From positions 1,362,748 to 1,426,747 of the forward strand of contig VFFE01007650.1 of the NCBI GenBank assembly GCA_008921705.1: a DNA stretch of 64,000 nucleotides, in the 5' to 3' direction. Below are positions 49,901 to 60,183 of the stretch, one piece after another. A program made the translations under genes and the position numbers. The stretch's first letter is position 1, and every line of letters begins with the position of its first letter. Below the pieces are notes generated by a model, which worked only from the letters and a program-made list of their open reading frames with translations, did no database searches and was not told where the DNA came from. This stretch comes from Burhinus oedicnemus. Taxonomy: Eukaryota; Chordata; Aves; Charadriiformes; Burhinidae.

Positions 49901-51382
49901 GAAGGTGAGCTCCTCCTGGCTCTGTTGGATGAGAGAGCCCCTTACCCCCACGATTACCCTATTTCAACCATCAGCAACCAGCCCCCCCCCGTACCTGCCC
50001 CACAACAACCCGTCCTACAGCTGATGAAGCCACCAGTGCAATCTGCAGTTTGGTAATCAGTGGCACAAATGCAATTAACCTACTAACCCCAGGCTTAATC
50101 CCGGAATGATGTTTTCATTAGCAACATCATCAGAGAGACCAAATCAAACCCGACATGATGAGAAGTGTTGGCTTTGAGCCAGGGCCAGAGATATAAGGGG
50201 AGCACACCTTGCCATGGAGTGTGTTGGCTGCCGCTCCCTAGGCAAGGGGAGATATCTTTCCCAGGAAACTATTGCTCTGACACCTTGTGAGCACTCCAAT
50301 TAACCATTACATCTAGTCTTAAATAAATACAGATTAAAGGAAAGGGCTTCTTTGACAGTGGAGTCATTTGGACTCGCCCCTTGAAGAAGAGATGATATGC
50401 AAATAGATTTACCTCTGAATATCTGCTACACAGTGTTTCCCTTCAAAAGTCAGTCCAAACCCAGTGTTACACTAGACCATTTGGAAGTCTGAAGACTTCT
50501 CAGGAATTATGGTTTGTGATTAATCTATATCAAACCTATATTTTATGCATACTGTTCTCCAAGACATCACGTTTCACATATTGCCCATCCACATCCTCAG
50601 GGCTGCAGCAGAAAAAATGTACAGCTGATACCTTAACACATACTTCATTTACATCCCACACTGCTGCCCAGCTCTGAGGAGCAGAGCTCTGCTCCTCCAC
50701 AGCACCAGGCTCTCAGAAGCATTTCCCTCTGCCCAAAGTGTGCGAGGGACCTCAAGAGGAATGGGTGGCTGAGCTGCTGGGGATGAGTGCCATTTCTGCA
50801 CTGCAGAAACACGGTAAATCATGGGCTATAACAAAGGCCTCGAGTGGAAAAATTGGTCCTATTTGAATTGGTATGAAATACAGGAAACTGTCTCCCAAGC
50901 TTAAATTGTCATCTGGTAATGGGCACAGAAGCTGGTTAAGAAATCATTTTTCTTGAAAAACCCAATGATTTGTAGCAAAATGGTATCTTTGTAAATGAAC
51001 TTTTATTATTGTGAGGGTTTTTTTCCAAATATGCAATAGAAAAGTGAATAGTAAACATGTATGAATACTGCTCCTCATTTCCTTTCAGGCTGCTAATCAG
51101 GAAATGTTGAAAATCTATGTTGGTATTGCTGGAGATTAATGACTGCTGCTCAGAGAGTGCACAGGGAATATATTCCTGCCAGGACAAATACATAGGCTGC
51201 TGGACAAAAATCTATGAACCACAGACAGGATTATATAATCATTGTAAAGATGCACGCTGCCTGTGTTGCTCTGTAATTAATAAAATTCATGTGTTGGTTT
51301 GACTGGAATCACTGTAACTACCAGGGAATTTAATACTGTGCCTTCATGGTCCAATTTATTCTACTATGGTGTGACAAAATTA
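40971..51382. other. FILIP1: FILIP1 intron, no gene recognised
   Basis: Ordinary AT-rich intron. Contains a perfect 12-bp inverted repeat (44928-44958) and pyrimidine-rich patches near 47950-48130. Open frames around 43363-43707 (two overlapping plus-strand frames) show no recognisable domain. Confidence 0.55.
44928..44958. repeat. Perfect 12-bp inverted repeat, 7-nt loop
   Basis: AAGAGATCCATG and CATGGATCTCTT pair without mismatch around TTCTGTT. The stem does not extend further, so it is too short for a typical microRNA precursor. Confidence 0.75.
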
Positions 51383-51400
51383 TTTGTGACAAAATTATTT
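51371..51400. repeat. 15-bp tandem pair at the left edge of repeat copy A
   Basis: GTGACAAAATTATTT occurs twice in succession (51371-51385 and 51386-51400). The second is the start of the 312-bp duplicated unit; the partner unit at 53722 has only one copy. Confidence 0.9.
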
Positions 51401-51694
51401 AGTTTGAATGCATATTTCCTGGAACTTGAAAGCACTTTCTGACAAACTGAAGGTGAATTATATACAGGAAGAGTGATACTTAGTGATACTTAACAAAATG
51501 GAATCTCAGAGTTGTGGTAATGGTGCAACTCAAGTGACTCATATACCAAAGAAATTAACAAAACAATTGCTTCTTGTAATCCGGTAAGATGATAACAGGT
51601 ACAAAATTAAAGTAAAAATGTTATGAATGTGGGTTTCAGGGGAAAAGTAAAGCCTTATATGAAATGCTAAATAATGATGGTTAACTAGAATAAA
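51383..51694 (+). repeat. Direct repeat unit, copy A (312 bp)
   Basis: Matches 53722-54034 in the same orientation with four substitutions and one single-base indel, about 98% identity by my base-by-base comparison. The match begins at TTTGTGACAAAATT and stops abruptly after AGAATAAA. It contains a 10-bp tandem pair, GTGATACTTA, at 51473-51492. No TG...CA ends, no target-site duplication and no coding potential were seen, so it is not a recognisable LTR or CR1. Confidence 0.93.
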
Positions 51695-53721
51695 GAACTT
51701 GACGTTTTCTTTTCAAATCAGTTTTGCAGTATTTAAAAGTTAGAAATTTTTGCAGGTATGGGAAGAAATCCTTCATGGATTTTTTTGTCCCTGTATATTC
51801 AGTATGTGTTTAAAGACCACATAATCACTGCTTTTTTATATGAGCAGTGAGATCTCACAAGAGGAAAGACACTCCACTGAGGTATAAGGCCTTTAAAATC
51901 AGTTCCTGTCATCAGTTCATTTGTTTCCTACTGTCCTTCAGAGAGGTTGCACTTAAGAGCTCTCCTGCCATGTATATTGGGATACATTTTCATCACCACA
52001 GCTTCTGTATACTTTTTCTCCCCTTTTGTTTTCTTACAAAATAAAGCCTAGACTACGGTGACCTCAGCCGTTTATGAAAACCTTTCCGTCTCTATATTCA
52101 GTAAGTGCACAGGGCCCAGCCAGGGAACCTGACGACAGGCAGAGCTGAGTCCAATTTGGCCCTAGAAGCCAAAGCCCAGGCAAGCTACCTGAGGTTATTA
52201 TACTTTTTTAAAAAAAAAAAAGACATGCACATCACTGCTAGGGCATGTCTCTGGTTTGTTGGCACATTCACCTTCAAAATGAAGAGCTGGGAGGTCAAGT
52301 CCCGAAGTAAGAACTCAAAAGTGATACTGGCAGCAGCGTGGCATGGATCTATGTTTGCTATATTGATAGATTATGTGACTAGTGCACATGAAGCATATAC
52401 ATACATTACCAGTTTACCTTGCTAACCCCATGGTTGTCATGACCAGATTACTTTCAGCGGCTGAGCTCGCTGTTTGGGGTTTACAAGGCAGTGTCGCCCT
52501 GCTCTGTGTTCAGTAGTGCAGACATAAGATCCGTCCTGCTCATGGCTGCTGAGTAAACAGTCATGGTATTTTATCTCATTTTTTTTCTTCAAAAAATATT
52601 GGATCTCCCTACAGGTACAGCCTGCTGTTCTTTTCAAAACAAAATCTTCTTACATATGCCTATATAATGTTTGCTTTGCCAATATTGAAATGTCTTCAAA
52701 ATAAACCCACAGTCTGATTTGTCAGCCCAACAAAACGCCAGCCAGCCACCAGAGATGTCCGAACAGATCTGAAAATGAAAAGCCACAAAATGACTCAGTG
52801 CATTAGGTCACTGTGACAGCCAGGAGGTAATACCAGAGTATTTACTTTGGCTGGAGTCTTCCTTGGCTCGTCTTCGTTTGTAGCATCAAAGCCAGGCTCT
52901 CATCTCGAGCCAAAGTGCTGTAGCTTGCCCACTTCAGTAACGGTTCAACACAGGTACCAGGTAACTAACTAACTAAAACGGGGGGTTTTGAAATGAAATT
53001 AAAACCCCCTATGGATTAAAAGGAATAATGATTCTCTTCCCTGCCTGGCAGTACGGAGCACAAGAACAGGCGCACTCTATGGCTACCAGTGTGGTTGTCC
53101 TCACAATCCTCCCATGATGTTGGGAAGCTTTAGCAGTGCCTAACATCTCTGTGGGGTCTGTATGTAGGAATATCCCTAAAAGTATTGTCTAGGACAACAG
53201 GAGTATCATCTTGGTGAGGATTTTCAGCCCGTATTACAGTGCAGATGGCAGTTATCCCCACCACCCCCATAGCGATGAGAATGTGGGCAGTCCTTTAAAG
53301 ATTGTGTATCTCCCCCACAAAGTAAAAGACTGTGGTGAGGAGACACATTTCCATGTGTTGAACAGGAGAATTACTCAGAGATAAGAATAAAGACCACATT
53401 TATCGCCACCCTGGAAACATTAGGGACTTTCTTCGCCTCCCCTTTCCAGGTCACAAAAGTGACTTCAGGATAAATCTTTCTGAACAACATGAGCATGACA
53501 CCTTTCTAATGAGGTTTGGCTCTATTCACCAGTGAAGCTGCATGCTATCTCCATCTTTTAGGAAATAACATATACAAGTTTTCGTATAAAGTAAAATGAA
53601 GCACTATAAAAATGGGTACTGTTCTGTAATGGTAAAAGTTTGTTGCCTTTGCAAAATCACATTCAACAGATTTTCTTGCTTTTTTCCACAGTTTTTCACT
53701 GCAAAATGACCATTCTCTGCC
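51695..53721. other. FILIP1: Unique sequence between the two direct-repeat copies
   Basis: About 2 kb of intron with an A-run near 52208-52221 and one hairpin. No primer-binding site, polypurine tract or retroviral coding signature was seen, which argues against the pair being LTRs. Confidence 0.55.
52981..53009. repeat. Hairpin: GGGGGTTTT / AAAACCCCC
   Basis: Nine-base perfect arms at 52981-52989 and 53001-53009 around an 11-base loop, between the two copies of the 312-bp direct repeat. Confidence 0.7.
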
Positions 53722-54034
53722 TTTGTGACAAAATTATTTAGTTTGAATGCATATTTCCTGGAACTTGAAAGCACTTTCTGACAAACTGAAGGTGAATTAT
53801 ATACAGGAAGAGTGATACTTAGTGATACTTAACAAAATGGAATCTCAAGAGTTGTGGTAATGGTGCAACTCAAGTGACCCATATACCAAAGAAATTAACA
53901 AAACAATTGTTTCTTGTAATCAGGTAAGATGATAACAGGTACAAAATTAAAGTAAAAATGTTATGAATGTGGGTTTCAGGGCAAAAGTAAAGCCTTATAT
54001 GAAATGCTAAATAATGATGGTTAACTAGAATAAA
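53722..54034 (+). repeat. Direct repeat unit, copy B (313 bp)
   Basis: Partner of 51383-51694, about 2.34 kb away. Differences are an extra A in CTCAAGAG, C for T in GTGACCCAT, T for C in CAATTGTTTC, A for C in AATCAGGTAAG, and C for G in CAGGGCAAAA. Flanks on both sides are unrelated to those of copy A. Confidence 0.93.
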
Positions 54035-54950
54035 AGGATCGAGACAAAATGTTTTCACACAAGTTGGGCAGGTTTTTCCTGCTTGTCCATAGGTTCAGTG
54101 AAAAATATCACTAAAGTGCAGACAAAAGAATGTATAAATTTGGCAAGCAGTCCTTCTGCAAAAGGGGATAAGTTTTGAAAAGTCAGAAGGCTTCGTAGTG
54201 ACTTTTTGAAATAGCATGTTTCAGCTCTTTCTTTTGAAATTCCCTGAAGGCTGACACTCCAGAGAGTTCAATGATTTATTAGCATTAAAAAGAATCCTCA
54301 AAACTGGATAGACATTTGGGGGATGAGTTAAGCACAAAATCAGGCTGTCTGCCATCAAGGACTTATTACTGGGCTGAATAAACTTGCAAAACAGGACAAC
54401 TGAGAAAACTTTCAAGCGAGCGCTACTCCAAGAAATAAAACTAAGGCAGGGTATGTGCAGAGCACTGGAGGCCAGGCGGGACAGGCAGAGCTTTAGCTGA
54501 GTCCTGAGCAACATCTGAATATGCAGAAGGTCCAGGGGTCATCTTAAGTCCTTTTTCAGTGTTACTGACTTGCAGACTTGTCTCTTGAATATTTGCATTA
54601 ACGATTGTAATTACACTCACTATATTTGCCTATCTTTTTCTCCCAAACTGATTCCCCCTGTGGTTGATTTCTGCCTCTTTTTAAGCATTCAAGACCTCAG
54701 ATCCCCCTTTCTTCATCAGTACTGACAGGTGTTTATAATTTCTTTTGCTTTGGTAGCTGCAGATACAGATGGTAAATAAAACAGTACTTCAAACTATGAC
54801 TATCCTGTTAAACACCAGGTACGACTGCTCTCTCCTTACGGTCCTTTGCCTTAAATGTCCATGTCCCTGTCAGTTGAGCCCTGTGTTTTTCGGACAACCT
54901 AAAAATAAACAGGTACATAGAAAATATAGTTTAAAAGATGTTTAATTTAC
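54035..54950. other. FILIP1: FILIP1 intron next to first coding exon, nothing recognised
   Basis: Ordinary intron; short open frames only. Confidence 0.6.
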
Positions 54951-55229
54951 CTGCAGTTCTCCTTCCATTATACTAAGGAGTTTTATCAAGTCCTCTTTAG
55001 AAAGCTCTATGGACTTCTTGTTCTTTCGTTCAGTAGGTCCAGGTGATTTTGAGTGCCGTTTGACAGTTGCTGAAACCATGACTTCATCTTCCTTCCGATG
55101 AGGTTTGTTCTTTTTCTTGGCATCCTCCTGAAGTTTTTCATTCTCTGCATGGCTGATGACAGGCTTGGAACTGGAGAAGTGCCCATTAGATGAGCTTTCT
55201 CCACCTTGGTTTCGGGATCTCATCCCTAC
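54951..55229 (-). CDS. FILIP1: FILIP1 first coding exon (residues 1-91)
   Basis: The ATG is at 55223-55221 with a G at -3, preceded by six untranslated bases and an acceptor (pyrimidine-rich tract ending TTTCTTTCTAG, AG at 55231-55230). It encodes 91 residues starting MRSRNQGGES and ending GELQ, then a donor CAG|GTAAAT (GT at 54950-54949). The start is chosen because MRSRN is the conserved FILIP1 N-terminus and no in-frame coding precedes it. The segment is polar and basic, rich in K/S, and likely disordered up to about residue 70. The ELSKEDLIKLLSIMEGELQ stretch opens the CortBP2-type N-terminal domain. A second AG (55228-55227) inside the 5' UTR could serve as an alternative acceptor without changing the protein. 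Confidence 0.95.
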
Positions 55230-56040
55230 CTAGAAAGAAACAAACATAAAGATGCATTTATAAACAAAATTACTTACAAAAAGCCACAGTGGAAATACTG
55301 CCTTTTGCAAGAACAACAGTCTTCTAAAAACTGAAAAATACTGTCATGCTTAAGAGACAGTTGTAGAAAGCTCAACCATTTCAACAACTCTGTGTGTGGC
55401 AGACAGTGAATCCAGGGCACTAATTATAAATTTAACGGAGTCCTGAAGTAAGGTTTCAGCATGCCAAGATGCTGGTATGAGTTTACATGTATGGAACTTA
55501 AAAGTGATGCAGGACAATGGTAAAGAACATTTTCCAGTGTTCCCTTTCCTTCAGTCACCATTTTGATCATTCACAATTCATAACTACAAAACAAAGCAGG
55601 TTGTTAAGTAGATCTTATTTTAACCTGAGGTTTACTTGAGAGACAGGAATGCAATTAGATTTTAGAAAAACATCTTCCATGAGTATAAATTCTCTATGAC
55701 AGTGGAGTGACAATGCATGACAAACAAAGGTCACTGTATAGTTTCCCTGAGTGAAGCAATTGTTTTATTCTAGGTAATCAGGAAAAATGGCAAATGCAGA
55801 CTAAATCAAGTGGTAAAGTCCATATTAAGCTAAATACTGCATGAGATTTTTAGACAGTAAGTTCCATAAAGGAAAGTTGAAAAGAAGTTTGAAAAAAGAG
55901 CACAAAGGACATGAAACCACTAAGAGGTAAACGGGCAAGATCAACGCAGTCCTTCCAGAAGATTCAGGGTTTCTCCACAATGTCAGGTCATGGTTATTGA
56001 ACGTTCACATCTCTGTCCTCTTGAGCACCTACACTGCACT

Positions 56041-56240
56041 CTTAGGCTATGTCTGTCCTAGGAAATTAAACAGTGACAGCAAATGCCCCTGAGCTCTGGC
56101 ACTTGACCTACTGTATTGCTAAATTTTTAGCACACTCCTTGGCACACTGCTGGTCCAGGCAAACAACTACTCTTCCACCCAGTTCCTGGGCACAGTCCAG
56201 GAATTAACCCAGGCCAGGTCCAGATGCAGCCACCCTGCTC
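56041..56240. mobile_element. Possible ancient DNA-transposon remnant
   Basis: The segment starting CTTAGGCTATGTCTGTCCTA followed by GGAAATTAA resembles the terminal sequence of old amniote DNA-transposon families as I recall them. Terminal inverted repeats and target-site duplications were not found, so this is a weak call. Confidence 0.2.
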
Positions 56241-56802
56241 TGGAAGAGAAGAGAGTTTAGTAGCATGAGCATGGCTGAATTGTGCTATTTGACCCCAGGG
56301 ACAGAATGGGGGCCCTGGGACTGGTTTACAAGTAACACAGCCTTGGTGTCACACAAAACATAGCTATGAAAATCATCCTTCCTGCATATCATCCTCATCA
56401 AACAACAGTCTTCTCTGATTCCCTCTGCTGAATGCCATTCAGCAATACCAAATTAAACCACTTGCCCTTATCTTCAAATCTTTTTACAGTTCTTCTCTTT
56501 CTTACCCATCAACCCCTTTCAAGTTGTCATCCACACAACACATTCAACTAAAATTAGCTTAATCTGCCTGTCTGTTGTCTTTGCCCATAAACAGCTCTCT
56601 CCTTTCTTCCTCCTTGATCCTGCAGATTGGCCAGGGAGGTTGCTAGCCCTTAAAATCCCATTTACCCTGTAAGGTCTCGTCCTGTGTCACTGACTAACAA
56701 TGGCACAGAAGACAGGATGGGTTCATCAGTATTTCATTACTTATCATTATTAAATGGATGTGCATAGGATACCTAGACGTGTTTATATATGGACCCATAT
56801 TA

Positions 56803-56834
56803 CTATCCTGTCACCTTGCTATCCTGTCACCTTC
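56803..56834. repeat. 16-bp unit in two tandem copies
   Basis: CTATCCTGTCACCTTG is followed by CTATCCTGTCACCTTC, differing only in the last base. Confidence 0.85.
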
Positions 56835-59800
56835 CTATGTTATGTTGAAGTAGGTCTTTGTAATTATTTTCAATGTTTAACTGTAGAAGACCTTGATTGT
56901 TATTTATAATCAAGATATTTGATATATACAATACAAAGGCAATAGTAAATTTAGGCTTGGTTCAGGGCCAAACTCAGATATAAAAAGTAAGCTGGTGTCC
57001 TAAAAAAAGAGATATTCTTCATCCCACCTGAAATTGCTTGTATAACAGACAAGGGAAACCATCAGGAGTCTGTGTTGCCTTACTCCAATTTACTTTTGTA
57101 TATGGTCATATCTTCTGGTACTTTAATTTTGTCCTTAAATCCAGTTTACCCAAGATAGTCTAAGAATACTAGAAAGCAAGATCTGCACGGAGAAATATCT
57201 TGCTTTAGATCAACTACAATTTGAACAAACAGACTGAAGAAAGCTGAAGAAGGGTCTGTATGACTGAAACTTGCCCAGGTTTTATATCAATAGATCTAAT
57301 GAATAATATTCCACTGCTTCCAAATCTTTCCTTTCACTTAAATTCATCTCTGGATTTAGTTTACAGCTTGTTCATTAGTCAAACAGATGCTTCGCAACAT
57401 CACTAACATCATACACTTTTCTGATAAGGATCTCAGAGCAGCAATTCACTAGTGATGGGGCAAAACCTAAAATACATTGACTAATGAGCTTGGCTGATGT
57501 AACACTGGGCCTGCTATGGGTTGCTGCTTACTTGACTCAGTGTTATAAATCTCTAGCTTACATTAGCCTTGCATTTTGGTAGTTTCACACTCAGCAGGAA
57601 GATTGTCTTTTTATTATCATTGGTTACTCATGTCTTAACTTCATTAATTCAGTGGAATTTGTCCAGCAGCATAAATGGGGAGGGAATTAGACCCAATGTT
57701 TTCAAGTGAGAGAGTTTCACGATGAGATTCCTTGCATTGTAAGTCTGCTCCTATCCAAACAATATGTGATACAGGTATACAATGGCCTTTAACTTCCTGA
57801 ATGCTTATGCAGTGTGTTTTTCATCAAACAGTTTGGATTAAACACATGAATTACACTTTCTAAAAACAGATCGCCATTATAAGCACGAACAATACCTGAG
57901 AACCTCAGGAAATCTTTTAGGTCTCAGGTTTGTAATGGAAAAATAAACATTGTACTATGTTTCCTCTCAGATAGGGCTTTTCAATTTGTTTAACTAATGG
58001 GTTTTAAACTTTCCAACCATGCTTCCTCTCAGGAGAGAGCACTTGGGATTCAATCTGTCTCTATTTTCTAAGTGTTTCCTTCTGAGTCCCTGTGGGTCAC
58101 AGCCTCCAGCCACTTTCATCTCTAAACCAAACCTATTTTTCATGGCTTACAGTGAATGGCTTCATGTCTCTAGAACATCCTACATGTTTTAAGAATAAAT
58201 ATTACAAGTCTGTCTTACATATGCTTTCCAGTGGAAAACAGATTATTACATTACAGTGTATTCTGCTTAGTAACATGCTGCGTTAGTGATTTCTCTGTAG
58301 TAAGATGACTCAACTGTTAGACCTGAAGGTGCACAATTAAATTTAAATTTAACTCATGACTAGTTGAGAGACATCATCCACCTCAAGCATTGCATAATCA
58401 GCCAGATGCACTTAGCTGGATATATTAGCCTTCACGAAAGGTGGTGTGTCATGCTGTCACATCATAACTCATGACAGCCACTTTGATCCGTCTGTCCCTG
58501 TGGGAGCTGAGATAACAATTCATGAAGCCATGTAAAGATTGAGTAGTTGACTATACGTTTATAAGCATGCTAACAGAGAAACAAGGAATGCATATTTAAA
58601 GCGTGCTTTTAGTTGATGTGAATCAATATAGGTCCACAAAGGACAGCTGCAAATTTATTTTTTAAAAAATTCATTAATACAGCAGCAGAGCAGCTTAACC
58701 AATTGATCTCAAGTTTTGTATCAACTAGCTAATTAGAATATGGTTGTCGCTAAAGGAAGTCAGACTTGGCCTTTTTTAAAATTTATTTAGCACTTGTAGA
58801 TTTATTCTGCAGCAAGTTTTACATCACAGTAAGTGTGGCAGACAGTCTGTCACTCTCGTGGACATTGCCCCTAACAGCCTTTCTTTGTGTAAAAGCCTGC
58901 CAAAATCAGTGTAACGCTAACACCTACTCTGTCTTCAGTTATGATGTTGATACTTTTCCAACATGTTATCCAAATGCAAAAGGGTTGTGTGCTGAAGCCA
59001 GAGATGCAGGTGAACTCAAGCTTCAGTGGTGGCAGAAAGGGCCAAAGTTTTGATATTCACACAGTAATTTCCAAGGAGTTTAAGGGCCAAAATCAACGGC
59101 ATGATCCAGCTGTTGTGCAGTGCTCTAGGAATACAAAGCAGCTGTAAGGATGACTTGAGTTTTAATTAGAGCAGCGTGAAGTAGCCAGAACACACCAGTG
59201 ATCTTGGCTGAAATACTTTGTGCTGGAAAGGACTGCTTAGCATTATCATTTTGGACATCCGTCTGTATTTCTGATGGCATCATGATAAAGAAGAAAAGTT
59301 TCTGACCAGCTGCACGACATTATTTCAGTATGCAAATACCAAAACCCCAAAACTTTGCCTATCTGTTGTTTTACCAGGGTTCCAAAATTGATTATGGGGA
59401 CACTGCCAGTCTAACATTGGTAACAAATGTCCTTCTGCTGTCTGCCCTGATCACATGTCTATATCTTACAGCATTCCTGATCTGCTGAAGGGATTGTGTT
59501 CCCTGAAGAATTAGCTGGTATGATCTATAATGACTTTAGTGTTTAACATTTAACTGTACTGGTTTGGGGTTTTTTTCCACTCCTCGTCATATGGCATATT
59601 AAACTGGAACAGTCTCCAGTCGAACAAGAAGTCTTTAGATGATCAGTCACCTTGATTTCAACATTTATTGGCTACTTGTTTCAGTATGTGCTCACAGCAT
59701 TGGTACTTGGCATGGGAACTCTTCAGCCTCTCCTCTGTTTCACTCGTCTGTTAAGCTTTAAGCACAAAGGACAAATGCTATGATTATTTACTTGAGTCTG

Positions 59801-60138
59801 TATTGTTGTTCTGGGCACGGGTCCTTTGGTTTTCACAAGTTAGCAATCCACATAAGATTTTATGAAATAACCTTTATGTTAGTTTTGGTGACATCAGGGG
59901 AAAATCTGTGAGGAATTTGCTGAGTAGGATGTCAGGAAAGGACAGGCTGCATGCTGTTCCAAACCTTTCCCCTGTCGACGGCAATTTGTTCTCCCTATAG
60001 CTCTAGAAATGACAGGTTAGATTAGGCTCCATTACAAGTGCTATTAGAATCAGATAACGCAAAAGGGTTCTTTGAACTTAATATGTAGTCCCTCCTGCTA
60101 ATGTGACATGCTGATTTTGGCTCCATACTGCTTTCCAT

Positions 60139-60183
60139 TAAAATAATAATAATAACAATAATATTATAATACACACACACACA
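60139..60183. repeat. (AAT)n-(AC)n compound microsatellite
   Basis: Four or more AAT-type units, an irregular AT-rich spacer, then about seven AC units. Confidence 0.9.

Larger units (their letters stand above)
4664..55229 (-). other. FILIP1: FILIP1 gene body, four coding exons (5' and 3' ends outside window)
   Basis: This is the only gene I can support in the window. Four minus-strand exons at 54951-55229, 36082-36255, 33792-33970 and 4664-7469 join in consistent phases (0, 0, then 2) into one frame of about 1,144 codons. The frame is collinear with vertebrate FILIP1 and clearly distinct from the paralogue FILIP1L, as judged from the N-terminal segment and the S/P-rich C-terminal segment. 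From established knowledge, FILIP1 binds filamin A, promotes its turnover, and so restrains actin remodelling and the start of radial migration of cortical neurons; it is also abundant in muscle. The first placed exon has only six untranslated bases after its acceptor, so at least one 5' noncoding exon lies beyond 64000. The last coding exon was not found at 1-4663. Confidence 0.95.

Noticed and set aside
51383..54034. Direct repeats as a pair of retroviral LTRs
   Set aside because: Ends are not TG...CA, no target-site duplication, and the interior shows no primer-binding site, polypurine tract or coding remnants.
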